Source of the DNA: Actinokineospora diospyrosa
GTDB taxonomy: Bacteria > Actinomycetota > Actinomycetes > Mycobacteriales > Pseudonocardiaceae
Assembly: GCF_024171925.1 (NCBI RefSeq)
Contig: NZ_JAMTCO010000004.1
Span: 1 to 64,000, forward strand
Reading direction: 5' to 3'
DNA length: 64,000 bases
Shown here: piece by piece, positions 55,740 to 64,000 of the stretch
Layout: every line of letters starts with the position of its first letter
Numbering within the stretch: position 1 is the stretch's first letter
Made by a program: the position numbers and the translations under genes
Notes under the pieces: generated by a model
Told to the model about the DNA's origin: nothing
Databases searched by the model: none
What the model saw: the letters and a program-made list of their open reading frames with translations, nothing else

Positions 55740-56972
55740 TCAGCCGAACAGCCGCTCCCCCCAGAAGGAGCCCTCCGCCACGCCGGGCGGGCACGCGAAG
55801 TGACCGGATCCGGTGTGCTCCAGGTACTCCATCATCCGGTCGCGTGAGGACAGTGCCCGCTGCATCGGGACGAACTGCGTGCGCGAGTCCCGGTTGAAGC
55901 ACACGAAGAACAGACCCGCGTCCAAGTGCCCGAACCCGTCCGACCCGTCGGTGAAGTTGTAGCCGCGGCGCAGGATCTTGGCCCCGCCGAGGTTCTCCGC
56001 GGCCAGCCGGACGTGCGAGTCCTCGGCGACCAGCGCCACCCCGCCCGCGCCGCGCACGTTCGGGTCGACCGGGTCGAACTCGTCGCGCTGGCCCAGCGGC
56101 GCGCCGCTGCCCTTGGCCCGGCCGACGATGTCCTCCTGCTCGGCCAGCGAGGTGCGGTCCCAGATCTCGATGTGCATCCGGATCCGCCGCGCCACCAGGT
56201 AGGTCCCGCCGAGCATCCACTCCGGACCGTCGGTCACCCACACGTGCTCGGCCAGCGCCGCCGGGTCCTCCGCTTTGAGGTTGTTCGTGCCGTCCTTGAA
56301 CCCGAACAGGTTGCGCGGGGTGGCCTGGCTGGTCGAGGTCGACGACGTCCGGCCGAACCCCAGCTGCGACCAGCGCACCGCGACCTTGCCGAACCCGATC
56401 CGGGCCAGGTTGCGGATGGCGTGCACCGCCACCTGCGGGTCGTTGGCGCACGCCTGCACGCAGATGTCCCCGCCGCCGCGCCGGGGGTCCAGGTCGTCGC
56501 GGGGGAACCGGGGCAGGTCGATGAGCGCCTCCGGCCTGCGCGCGGCCAGCCCGAAGCGGTCGTCGAACAGCGTCGGGCCGAACCCGATGGTCAGCGTCAG
56601 CGCCGAGGCGGCCAGGTCGAGCGCCTCGCCGGTGTCGGCCGGTGGCGCCTCCGGGTGCCCGCCGACCGCGCCGCCCTCGGTCGCCTCCTGACCGGCGGTC
56701 ATCCGCTCCGCGGCCGCGGTCCACGCCCGCAGCAGCGCCACCAGCTCGGCCCGGTCCTTGGTGGTCACGTCGAAGGCCACGAAGTGCATCCGGTCCTGCG
56801 CCGGGGTCACGATCCCGGCCTGGTGCTGACCGCGGAACGGCACCACCGACACCGGCCCCGCGGGCTGCCCGCCCGGCTCCCCGGTCGCGAGCACGCCTGC
56901 GGCAGCGCCCAGCCCGGCGACCGCGACACCCGCGCCCGCCAGGCCGAACAACCCGCGCCGGGACACACTCAC
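55740..56972 (-). CDS. efeB: Dyp-type peroxidase/deferrochelatase EfeB
   Basis: A 410-residue Tat-exported heme peroxidase. Twin-Arg signal SRRGLFGLAGAG, then the Dyp fold with GFKDGTNN (GxxDG distal site). Works with EfeU and EfeO in ferrous iron uptake and may extract iron from heme. The GTG start overlaps the efeO stop (GTGA). Confidence 0.94.
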   Translation of the reverse strand: MSVSRRGLFGLAGAGVAVAGLGAAAGVLATGEPGGQPAGPVSVVPFRGQHQAGIVTPAQDRMHFVAFDVTTKDRAELVALLRAWTAAAERMTAGQEATEGGAVGGHPEAPPADTGEALDLAASALTLTIGFGPTLFDDRFGLAARRPEALIDLPRFPRDDLDPRRGGGDICVQACANDPQVAVHAIRNLARIGFGKVAVRWSQLGFGRTSSTSTSQATPRNLFGFKDGTNNLKAEDPAALAEHVWVTDGPEWMLGGTYLVARRIRMHIEIWDRTSLAEQEDIVGRAKGSGAPLGQRDEFDPVDPNVRGAGGVALVAEDSHVRLAAENLGGAKILRRGYNFTDGSDGFGHLDAGLFFVCFNRDSRTQFVPMQRALSSRDRMMEYLEHTGSGHFACPPGVAEGSFWGERLFG

Positions 56973-58117
56973 TTCTGCGCCACGACCTCGGCGACCTTGC
57001 TGATCGGCTCACCGAGGGCGTCCACCGCCTCGGCGAACGCCTTGACCTCGGCCTCGGTCAGGTCGGTGTAGAGCTTGTAGCCCTCGCCGGTGTGCTGCTT
57101 GTCCAGCAGGTCGGTGACCACCTTGAACCGCTGCTCCAGCGTCTTGGCCAGCTCCGGGTCGCGCTCGTTGACGACCTCGCGCAGCGCGTTCACCGCGGCC
57201 GCCGAGCCCTCCACGTTCGCCCGGAAGTCCCACAGGTCGGTGTGCGAGAAGATGTCCTCCTCGCCGGTGATCTTGCCGGTGGCGACCTCGTCGAGCAGCT
57301 CCTTCGCGCCGTTGGCCAGCTGCAGCGGGGTCAGCTCCACCGCCTTGGCCTTGGTCGCGATCTCGTTGACGTCGGTGGCCAGCCGCTCGGCGATGGCGCC
57401 GCTGTCGGCCTGCAGGCCGCTGACCCACAGGTCCTTCTCCAGCCGGTGGAACCCGGTGAACTCCTGCCCCGGCTCCAGGTCGGCCTCGCGCGCGTCGATG
57501 CGCGGGTCCAGGTCGCCGAAGCTCTCCGCCACCGGCTCGATGCGCTCCCAGTAGGTCCGCGCGACCGGGAACAGCGCCTTGGCCTCGTCGACCTTGCCCG
57601 CCTTCACCGCGGCCACGAACTCGCCTGTCTTGGCCACCAGCGGCTCGACCTGGGAGGTGACGTAGGTCTTGTAGCTCCTGGTCGCTTCGGCCAGCTTGGT
57701 GTTGGTGTCGACCTGCCTGGTCGCCGAGCCCTTCACGGTGAACCCGGCGCGGATGCCGTCACCGGTCATCCCCGGCCTGCACGAGGTCTGGTACTTGCCG
57801 CCGTCGGGGACCTCGACGATCAACCGCCTGGTCAGCCCGGGGGTGATGTTCTCGACCTCACCCATGATCCGGTCGCCCTCGCCGTAGAGGTAGAACTCGG
57901 TGACCCGGGTGCCCTTGTTGCTGACCTCGAAGGTGATCGTGCCCGCGTCGGCCTCCGCGCGGGTCAGCCCGCACGCGTCGTCCTTGGCCTCGACCGCGAT
58001 CGGGCCGCCCGCCTGGGCGCCGGTGCCACCGCCGGTGTCGCCGCCGGAGCCGCAGGCGGTCAGGGGGAGCAGGACGGCCAGGCCGGTCAGGCAGACGCCC
58101 AGGTCCTTGAGTCTCAC
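56969..58117 (-). CDS. efeO: Iron-uptake lipoprotein EfeO
   Basis: A 382-residue periplasmic-type lipoprotein (lipobox PLTAC, Cys22). An N-terminal cupredoxin-like domain (about 40-135) is followed by an M75-type helical domain with the HxxE motif GFHRLEKDLW. Binds iron and passes it to EfeU. The GTG overlaps the efeU stop (GTGA). Confidence 0.93.
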   Translation of the reverse strand: MRLKDLGVCLTGLAVLLPLTACGSGGDTGGGTGAQAGGPIAVEAKDDACGLTRAEADAGTITFEVSNKGTRVTEFYLYGEGDRIMGEVENITPGLTRRLIVEVPDGGKYQTSCRPGMTGDGIRAGFTVKGSATRQVDTNTKLAEATRSYKTYVTSQVEPLVAKTGEFVAAVKAGKVDEAKALFPVARTYWERIEPVAESFGDLDPRIDAREADLEPGQEFTGFHRLEKDLWVSGLQADSGAIAERLATDVNEIATKAKAVELTPLQLANGAKELLDEVATGKITGEEDIFSHTDLWDFRANVEGSAAAVNALREVVNERDPELAKTLEQRFKVVTDLLDKQHTGEGYKLYTDLTEAEVKAFAEAVDALGEPISKVAEVVAQK

Positions 58118-58959
58118 GGGGTGGCTCCTTGCGCGGGGACGGGGCCAGCGGCTTTGCGCGCGGGCCAGAGGAAGACGGTGAGGGTGATCGCCACGTAGGC
58201 GACCCAGGCGACGGCCTGCACCACGCTGGTGCGCGCCGAGTAGTTGAAGATCCCCTTGAGCAGCGCGCCGTACCAGGAGTCCTCGGGCACCGGTCCGGAC
58301 AGGTCGAACGCGAGGGTGTTCAGGCCGGGCAGCACCCCGGCCTCCTGCAGGTCGTGCAGCCCGTAGCCGAGCACCCCGGCGGCCACGAAGACCAGCAGCA
58401 CGCCGGTGTAGGTGAAGAAGCGGCTCAGGTTGATCCGCAGCGCGCCCCGGTAGAGCGCCCAGCCGAGCAGGACCGCGAGGGCGATCCCGATCAGGAAGCC
58501 GACCAGCGGCCCGCTGTTGGTGCCCGCGGACTGGGTGGTGGCGTAGAAGAAGACGGCCGTCTCCAGCCCCTCCCGGCCGACCGAGAGGAAGGCGAGGCCG
58601 ACGATCGCGAGTGGACCGATGGCCAGCGCGTCGGAGAGCCGCCCGCGCAGTTCCCCGCTGATCTTGCGGGCCGCGCCGCGCATCCAGAACACCATCCCGG
58701 TGACGAACGCGACGGCGACCAGCGACATCACGCCGCCGAAGGTCTCCTGCGCCTGGAAGTCCAGCGTGCTGCTGGTGAAGGTGATCAGCGCGCCGACCGC
58801 GACCGAGAGCACCACCGCGACGCCGACGCCGAGCCACACCCAGCGGATCGCCGGGCGCCGGTCGGACTTGACCAGGTAGGCCAGCAGGATGCTCACCACC
58901 AGGGTGGCCTCCAGGCCCTCGCGCAGCCCGACCAGCGCGCTGGCGAACACGTACTCCAC
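58114..58959 (-). CDS. efeU: Ferrous iron permease EfeU
   Basis: A 281-residue membrane permease of the Ftr1 type with seven hydrophobic segments. Both REGLE iron-binding motifs are present (residues 13-17 and 129-133). The GTG at 58959 has GGAGG five bases upstream; a GTG at 58965 overlaps that site. First gene of efeUOB, behind two iron boxes. Confidence 0.94.
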   Translation of the reverse strand: MEYVFASALVGLREGLEATLVVSILLAYLVKSDRRPAIRWVWLGVGVAVVLSVAVGALITFTSSTLDFQAQETFGGVMSLVAVAFVTGMVFWMRGAARKISGELRGRLSDALAIGPLAIVGLAFLSVGREGLETAVFFYATTQSAGTNSGPLVGFLIGIALAVLLGWALYRGALRINLSRFFTYTGVLLVFVAAGVLGYGLHDLQEAGVLPGLNTLAFDLSGPVPEDSWYGALLKGIFNYSARTSVVQAVAWVAYVAITLTVFLWPARKAAGPVPAQGATP

Positions 58960-58976
58960 GGTCACCTCCCGGCCGG

Positions 58977-58995
58977 TTCGGTAAGCCTTACCTGG
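58977..58995. promoter_or_regulatory. DtxR/IdeR-type iron box 1
   Basis: A 19-bp site with core GGTAAGCCTTACC, a close match to the DtxR/IdeR consensus. It lies 18 bases before the efeU start. Confidence 0.85.
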
Positions 58996-59001
58996 TCGAA
59001 C

Positions 59002-59020
59002 CTAGGTAAGCCTTACTTGG
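59002..59020. promoter_or_regulatory. DtxR/IdeR-type iron box 2
   Basis: A 19-bp site with core AGGTAAGCCTTACTT, 25 bases centre to centre from box 1. Two boxes imply tight iron-dependent repression of efeUOB. Confidence 0.85.
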
Positions 59021-59160
59021 CCTGTCCAGTGCGACAAGCGCGACACCACGCCGCCAACCAGGGGAAATGTCCGGATCCTCCTGCTAGACACGCTTGTAGA
59101 GGCTCGCCGGGACATAACAAATCGGTAGCCTGCCCAGGAGGGAACCCGGGGAGGGGTGCG

Positions 59161-60846
59161 GTGCGCGAACTGCAGGTCCACGATCCGCGACGGGTCGGTG
59201 ACTACGCGCTGCTCGGCAGGCTCGGCCGGGGCGCGATGGGCACGGTCTACCTGGGGCGCTCCCCGGGCGGGCGCTACGTCGCGGTCAAGGTCGCCAGGGG
59301 CGGGTTGGCCGAGGACCCGGACTTCCGGCACCGGTTCCGCCTGGAGATCGAGATGGCCCGCGCGGTCGGCGGCTTCTGGACCGCCGCCGTGGTCGGCGCC
59401 GACCCGGACGCCGACCGGCCCTGGCTGGCCACCGAGTACGTGCCGGGTCCGACGCTGACCGAGGCCGTGCGCTCCGGTGGTCCGCTGCCCGAGCCCGCGC
59501 TGCGCGCACTGCTGGCCGGGCTCGCCGAGGCACTCGCGGCCATCCACGCTGCCGGTCTGGTGCACCGCGACCTCAAGCCGTCGAACGTGCTGCTGGCGGA
59601 GGACGGGCCGAGGGTCATCGACTTCGGTATCGCGAAGGCGGTGCGCACTACCGCGTTGACCGCGACCGGGGTGCTGTTCGGGACTCCTGGCTACCTATCG
59701 CCAGAACAGATCTCCGGTGGCGAGGTAGGGCCGCCTAGCGATGTGTTCGCTCTTGGCGCGGTCATGGTCTATGCCGCTACGGGGTCTGGGGCCTTTGGGG
59801 ATGGTGAGGTTGCGGCACTGCTCTATAGGGCGGTGCACACGGTGCCGGACTTGGTCGGGGTGCCTAGTGAGCTGCGGCCGGTGGTGTCCCGGTGCCTGAA
59901 CCCACGTGCTGAGGCGCGACCGACTCCGGCGGACCTGTTGGCGGAGGTGGGAGAGGCACCGACCGGCCACTGGTTACCGGCGGTGGTGCGGACGCTGGTG
60001 GAACAGCACCAAACCGAGTTCCTCAAGCCGGTGACCCCGCGCACGCCAACCCTGGTGGAGCACCCGGCCCCGCCCGCAGCCCGACCCCGCAGCGCTTCAC
60101 CGCCTACCGCTCAGCCTGCTGCCGCGCGCTCTACTGTCGCCCAGTCTCCCGCTGCGCACCCGCCTGCTGCTCAGCCTCCTGTTGGGCGCCCTTCGGTCAT
60201 CCCGCCTTCCGCTCCCCAGTCTGCTGCCGCGGGGGCTCCTGCCGTCCTGCCGCCCGTTCCCCGGTCTGCGGTCGGCCGGTCGCCTTCCCCCGACAAAGCC
60301 CCTGCGTCTACCCGCCGCGCAGCCTCCCCCACGGACTCCCTGCGATTGCGCACCACCCGAACCGCGCCCCTGCTCTGGACCTTGACCACAGGTGCCTGCA
60401 CGATCCTGGCTCTGGCCGCTGCCGCCAAGAGCGCCCACTACGGCGTGGAAGCCTTAGCCGCCGCTATGGGCGCACTCGCGGTCCTACTGGGCCTCTCAAC
60501 AATCCGGGCCCTGTTCCGAACCCTCAAGGCCCGCCCCCGCACCGTGGTCATCGCCGACATAGGCCTCTGGATCTCCTCCACCGACGGCGAACGCCTCATC
60601 CCCTGGGCCGAGATCTCCCGAGTCCAAGTACTCACCGACCGCCGCAAACCCTGGCTGATCCTCTGGCTAAAGGACCCAGCCACCGCCGACGCCGCCCTGG
60701 GCAAACGCCACTCCCGCCGCCACGGGGGTTTCCGCCTCTACCCCATCTCCCACCACCACCCCAAACCCCGCCAATCCCGAGACGTGTTGGAACTTCGTTC
60801 CTCTCTTCAACAACACGCGGGCAGTGCCTACGATCCAACTCCGTGA
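59161..60846 (+). CDS. Membrane Ser/Thr protein kinase (PknB type)
   Basis: A 561-residue kinase. Gly loop GRLGRGAMGTVYLG, Lys43 (VAVKVARG), catalytic loop VHRDLKPSN (Asp137) and DFG at 154. After the kinase domain (about 1-265) comes a long Pro/Ala/Ser linker (about 290-395), two close membrane segments (about 402-445) and a C-terminal PH-like beta domain (VIADIGLWISSTDGERLIPW). No PASTA repeats. The GTG at 59161 follows GGGGAGGGG. Confidence 0.92.
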   Translation: MRELQVHDPRRVGDYALLGRLGRGAMGTVYLGRSPGGRYVAVKVARGGLAEDPDFRHRFRLEIEMARAVGGFWTAAVVGADPDADRPWLATEYVPGPTLTEAVRSGGPLPEPALRALLAGLAEALAAIHAAGLVHRDLKPSNVLLAEDGPRVIDFGIAKAVRTTALTATGVLFGTPGYLSPEQISGGEVGPPSDVFALGAVMVYAATGSGAFGDGEVAALLYRAVHTVPDLVGVPSELRPVVSRCLNPRAEARPTPADLLAEVGEAPTGHWLPAVVRTLVEQHQTEFLKPVTPRTPTLVEHPAPPAARPRSASPPTAQPAAARSTVAQSPAAHPPAAQPPVGRPSVIPPSAPQSAAAGAPAVLPPVPRSAVGRSPSPDKAPASTRRAASPTDSLRLRTTRTAPLLWTLTTGACTILALAAAAKSAHYGVEALAAAMGALAVLLGLSTIRALFRTLKARPRTVVIADIGLWISSTDGERLIPWAEISRVQVLTDRRKPWLILWLKDPATADAALGKRHSRRHGGFRLYPISHHHPKPRQSRDVLELRSSLQQHAGSAYDPTP

Positions 60847-61041
60847 GCTAGCGTCCTTGGCTCGGCTGCGGCCTGATGCTGTTGTCCACAGGGCGTTGGT
60901 TGCTGCTCCCGGGTTGTCGGTGTGCGTCGGTAAGCTGTGTATTTGGGGGCTTTCGATCAGGTTGATCTTGGCGTGGGCCGTGGTTGGGAGTGCGGGGCAA
61001 GGGATTCGGGCCTCCGCCTTCGGCTGCGGTGGTCGGCCTCG

Positions 61042-61097
61042 TCGCCTGGCGGCGAGCTCGGCGACCCGGGATCGGACGCCTCGTTGCCTGGCGGCAA
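61042..61097. repeat. Two covarying hairpin units
   Basis: TCGCCTGGCGGCGA (61042-61055) and TTGCCTGGCGGCAA (61084-61097), the reverse complements of the units at 54963-55056, 42 bases apart. Left part of the fourth composite locus, in inverse orientation to the loci at 36.7 and 54.8 kb. Confidence 0.8.
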
Positions 61098-61129
61098 CAT
61101 CGGGCCCGATCCGCGACTTAACTGCGAAG

Positions 61130-61272
61130 CTCGATGGGGCGAACTTGTTTTGCGTGGGGCCCCTACAACACCCGTGGCAGAACCGCAAAGCAGGGGCCCA
61201 AAAGCAGGCCCTGCCGCGTGAACAACGCTACGGGTGTCGTCCCCCCACGCAAAACAAGTCCGCCCCATCGAG
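61130..61272. repeat. 143-bp palindromic element, complete copy, inverted
   Basis: Same element as at 54790-54931 on the opposite strand, with one extra base. 30-base terminal arms (61130-61159 and 61243-61272) with one mismatch. The inner ACAACACCCG arm is kept. Followed by 69-bp repeats. Confidence 0.88.
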
Positions 61273-61278
61273 CCGGCC

Positions 61279-61660
61279 TGGCACCAGCGACTCCGACTGT
61301 CCAGGCGCTGGGTAGGTGGGCTGGGGCGGACCTGGCGGGAGCTGAGGTGGCGCCGCTGGATCCGAGGGTCCACGGGCTGAGCAGGTGGGCTGAGGCGGAC
61401 CTGACGGGGGGCGAGCTGGCACCGCTGAGTCCGAGTGTCCAGGTGCTGCGTGGGTGGGTTGGGGCGCACCTGACGGGGGGCAAGGTTGGCACCGACGGGT
61501 CCGAGTGTCCAGGTGCTGGGTAGGTGGGCTGGGGCGCACCTGACGGGAGCCGGGCTGGCAGTGGGACTTGCGAGTGTCCAGGGGGGCTAGGTTTGTGGGT
61601 TGGGGCCAGTCCTGACGGAGGGCGGGATGGCACCAGCGGGGTTCGAGTGTCCGGTGGTCG
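61279..61660. repeat. Tandem ~69-bp repeats
   Basis: Units start at 61279, 61348, 61417, 61487, 61556 and 61628 (69, 69, 70, 69, 72 bases). The first begins like the first unit at 36-104 (TGGCACCAGCGA, CCGACTGTCCAGGCGCTGGG), so the junction with the palindromic element is conserved. Confidence 0.85.
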
Positions 61661-61740
61661 GAGTAGGGAAACTGGCTTGGCGCCGAAATCTTTGGGGGGC
61701 TGGCGGTCGGCACTGCTGCGCGGGGGGTGGGGGATGCGAG

Positions 61741-62589
61741 CTAGGTGGCGAAGGGGTCTTTGGGGGGCACGGGTGGGGTGATGGGCTCGTTGTCGGTCAG
61801 GGGGCGGGCGGGGCCGACTAGGGCGCGGAGTTCGGCGGCGGTGACGCAGCGGGCGGGGAAGGCGGTGTTGGCGGCTCGGGCGGCGATTTGGTCTGTGGGG
61901 AGTTCTACGGCGGAGGCGGCTAGGACGATGTTGCCGAAGCGGCGGCCGCGCAGGACTGCGGGTTCGGCGAGGAGGAGGACGTTGCCGAAGACCGCGGACA
62001 GGGTGGCGACGACGCGGCTGGCGAAGGGGAAGCCGGGGCCGTCGGAGAGGTTGGCGAGGTAGACGCCGTTGGCGCGCAGGACGCGGGAGAGTTCCCTGGT
62101 GGCCTCGACGCTGAACAGGCCTGCGGACACCATGCCGCGCTCGAACGCGTCGACCACGACGACGTCGGTGGAGAGGTCTTCACGGGCGGTGGCGCCCGCT
62201 CGGCCGTCTCCCACGTGGACGGTCAACCCGGGGATCGCGTCGATGCCGAACTGGTCGCGCACCAACGCGACCATGCCCCCGTCGGCGTCGACGACCTCCT
62301 GGCGGGATCCGGGCCGGGTGGCGGAGAGGTACCTCGGCACCGTGCACGCCCCACCACCCAGGTGCAACGCGTCGACCGCCGCCCCCTCCTGCCCCCAGCA
62401 GTCCAGCACATCCGCGATCCGCCGCACGTAGTCGAACTCCAAGTGCGTCGGATCGTCAACGTCGACGTAGGACTGGGCCACGCCATCGACACTGAGCAAC
62501 CACCCGTTCACCCGATCCAGGTCCCGCACCACCTCCGCGGTCCCGAACCGCACGGGAAAACGCCCCTGTCTCGGACCAGTCACCCGCAC
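61741..62589 (-). CDS. Spermidine synthase-like methyltransferase-fold protein
   Basis: A 282-residue Rossmann protein of the spermidine synthase-like group (LHLGGGACTVPRYLS motif I, EVVDADGGMVAL, VVVVDAFERG). Lacks membrane helices of the fused MFS form. The DAF replaces the synthase Asp-rich proton-acceptor motif, so true polyamine synthesis is doubtful. Start GTG at 62589 or 62583. Confidence 0.8.
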   Translation of the reverse strand: MRVTGPRQGRFPVRFGTAEVVRDLDRVNGWLLSVDGVAQSYVDVDDPTHLEFDYVRRIADVLDCWGQEGAAVDALHLGGGACTVPRYLSATRPGSRQEVVDADGGMVALVRDQFGIDAIPGLTVHVGDGRAGATAREDLSTDVVVVDAFERGMVSAGLFSVEATRELSRVLRANGVYLANLSDGPGFPFASRVVATLSAVFGNVLLLAEPAVLRGRRFGNIVLAASAVELPTDQIAARAANTAFPARCVTAAELRALVGPARPLTDNEPITPPVPPKDPFAT

Positions 62590-62629
62590 AGCACACCACG
62601 CCGCGCCCGCACGGGCTAGGCAGGGGCGG

Positions 62630-64000
62630 CTAGGGCACGAACGGCGTGGAAAGACCCGATCGGTAGGGCTTCCCCCGCGGGAGGCCGGTCAGGCCTTCGG
62701 CCACTCGGCGGGCGGTCGACGAGTCCTCCTGCGCGAGAATCGCTGCACGAAGCCCTGGACCGTGGGCGTTGTTGACCTCGACCAACCAGTCGAGCTCACC
62801 TTTCGGATCGAGATCCGCTATCCACAGCACACAGCTCACCACCACCGGGATATCCCAATCGGCGCATCGGGTACGCAGAACGTGTTTGGCCAGCTCCACA
62901 ATCGGTACCAATTGGGCCGGATCGACGGAACCCGAAGGTGGGGCTGCGGGGAACCCTCGGAAATGAACGCCGACGGCCGCCGCTACCAGCGAGGAGAAGG
63001 CGTAGTGAGCCCAATCCTCATGGTTGGAGTAGTAGGTCATCGTGGTGAAAACCGCATTCCCGGTCCGCAACCGCAACTCCAGAGAAGGGTCGCCCATCAA
63101 CCGGGCAGCAGCCAGATCAGGCGGAAGCCCTCCAGGTGTTCGATTCCGGTAGACCCGAATCAGGTGCAGTTCGAGGCCAGCGCAGACAGTGCTTATCCCA
63201 GTCGCGTCCAATCCAGCGGTCCACAGACGCACCAACGACTGCCATTGCTCCTTCGGCCCATGTGGCCATATCGTCGGCAGGTGCAGATCGCCGCCCGGCA
63301 CCGCGGTACGCAACAAGACCAGGTTCGCGCTGTACGAGGCAGCGCGGCGGATGGCGTGGTAGGGCGTCGGCCGGTAGTTGTCGAGGTGGCCACTCACCCT
63401 GTGCTCGTGGTAGCAGGCCAGCAACTCTTCCAGTGCCTTGGCGACGTTCTCCCGTTCGCCAAGGGCGAGCTTGGCGAGCTTGGCAGCGGCGAAATCCAGG
63501 ACCGGGCGCTGGTTGGACAGCGGTTGGTGGGACAGGAGCGCGAACAGCAGATCGTCATCGGGGCGATGCCCGGCACGTGCGCCTGCGACATCTCGAAGGA
63601 CTTCCACCACTCGGTCGGCGACCAGGTACTCACCGAATGTGGCGTGCAGGAACTCGTAGGCGCGGTGTTCGACGTCGGTGCGGGCCTGCGGGGAGTGCAC
63701 GAAGTAGAACTCGGCGAGCAGGCGCTTGCCGCTGGTCACCGGTTCGCCGAGCGCAGTCAGGTCCGCGGCGAGTTCCGTTTCGGCGATCCACTGCGCGCCG
63801 CGGTTGAGCATGCCGAGGGCCGCGACCGACAATCGTCGCAAAGTCGACTGGACAGCAGCGTCCAGGTTCTGGGTGGTTCGTTTCTCGGCCTCGCGGCGGG
63901 CGAATAGGGCGAACATCCGCTCGTAGAGGTCGGTCAGCGACATCTGCGCGGTCGGTTCGGGTGCCGCCCAGTCCGCGTAGTAGACCGCCAGCATCATCAG
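62630..64000 (-). CDS. NACHT-type NTPase, C-terminal part (cut by window edge)
   Basis: At least 456 residues visible; the gene starts beyond the window. The region has SLTDLYERMFALFARREAEK and YEFLHATFGEYLVADRVV, typical of the helical domain after a NACHT module in actinobacterial STAND proteins. The following 300 residues form a long helical sensor-like region. The Walker motifs are outside the window. Possibly an immune-type sensor. Confidence 0.75.
   Translation of the reverse strand: MMMLAVYYADWAAPEPTAQMSLTDLYERMFALFARREAEKRTTQNLDAAVQSTLRRLSVAALGMLNRGAQWIAETELAADLTALGEPVTSGKRLLAEFYFVHSPQARTDVEHRAYEFLHATFGEYLVADRVVEVLRDVAGARAGHRPDDDLLFALLSHQPLSNQRPVLDFAAAKLAKLALGERENVAKALEELLACYHEHRVSGHLDNYRPTPYHAIRRAASYSANLVLLRTAVPGGDLHLPTIWPHGPKEQWQSLVRLWTAGLDATGISTVCAGLELHLIRVYRNRTPGGLPPDLAAARLMGDPSLELRLRTGNAVFTTMTYYSNHEDWAHYAFSSLVAAAVGVHFRGFPAAPPSGSVDPAQLVPIVELAKHVLRTRCADWDIPVVVSCVLWIADLDPKGELDWLVEVNNAHGPGLRAAILAQEDSSTARRVAEGLTGLPRGKPYRSGLSTPFVP

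Noticed and set aside
61134-61523. 129-residue reading frame across the palindromic element and repeats
   Set aside because: The translation simply reads the inverted-repeat arm and 69-bp units; the same DNA elsewhere is read in other frames.

Overview
The window is high-GC DNA of an actinomycete, most likely a Pseudonocardiales-type soil organism. The evidence is a strong G/C bias at third codon positions, frequent GTG starts, 4-base start/stop overlaps (GTGA/ATGA), leaderless-type promoters, DasR-type (dre) and DtxR/IdeR-type sites, and a gene set typical of filamentous actinobacteria. The genus cannot be fixed from the sequence alone. No tRNA, rRNA, CRISPR array, transposase or integrase was found.

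Layout. 0-5.5 kb: the end of a repeat locus, a LysR regulator, and a three-gene module around an FtsK/SpoIIIE-type ATPase. 5.5-7.7 kb: a cation efflux protein coupled to a CmtR-like metal sensor, plus small membrane and secreted proteins. 7.9-11.4 kb: a small natural-product locus (UbiA prenyltransferase; methyltransferase; type III polyketide synthase) whose last gene overlaps a CorA-type transporter. 11.4-15.0 kb: a caspase-like protease divergent from two orphan phage-baseplate-like genes. 15.1-18.8 kb: metH behind an SAH riboswitch. 19-21.5 kb: dinB with an SOS box, a DUF1801 protein, and a MerR/thioredoxin pair. 22-25.2 kb: a tightly overlapping operon of an ECF-like sigma factor, a CHAT-domain protease and an alpha/beta hydrolase, a candidate conflict or signalling system. 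25-33 kb: secreted enzymes (snapalysin-like protease, GH18 chitinase, M14 carboxypeptidase) and small regulators. 34-36 kb: an atypical glutamyl-tRNA synthetase. 37-49 kb: a sugar-uptake island with a MalFG-type ABC operon, a shared MsiK-type ATPase, and an ngcEFG-like operon with a GH4 glucosidase and a sugar kinase. A NACHT-type NTPase lies inside it. 49-60.8 kb: acetyltransferase, twin crcB, secreted GH13 amylase/pullulanase, STAS protein, flavin reductase, efeUOB iron uptake under two iron boxes, and a Ser/Thr kinase. 61.7-64 kb: a spermidine-synthase-like protein and a NACHT-type protein cut by the window edge.

How genes work together. Chitin use is the clearest theme. Two palindromic dre-like sites sit upstream of the chitinase, and a perfect one sits upstream of ngcE, so chitin breakdown and amino-sugar import appear to share one regulator. 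Neither ABC sugar operon has its own ATPase, and one MsiK-like ATPase lies between them. efeUOB appears to be repressed by iron through tandem DtxR/IdeR boxes, metH appears to be switched on by SAH, and dinB by DNA damage.

The least explained feature is a composite repeat found at four places (about 1-440, 36.19-36.89, 54.64-55.06 and 61.04-61.66 kb). Each full copy has the same order: small covarying hairpins, a 142-143 bp element with 30 bp terminal inverted repeats, then degenerate repeats of about 69 bp. Both arms of the inverted repeats change together between copies, which points to selection on pairing.
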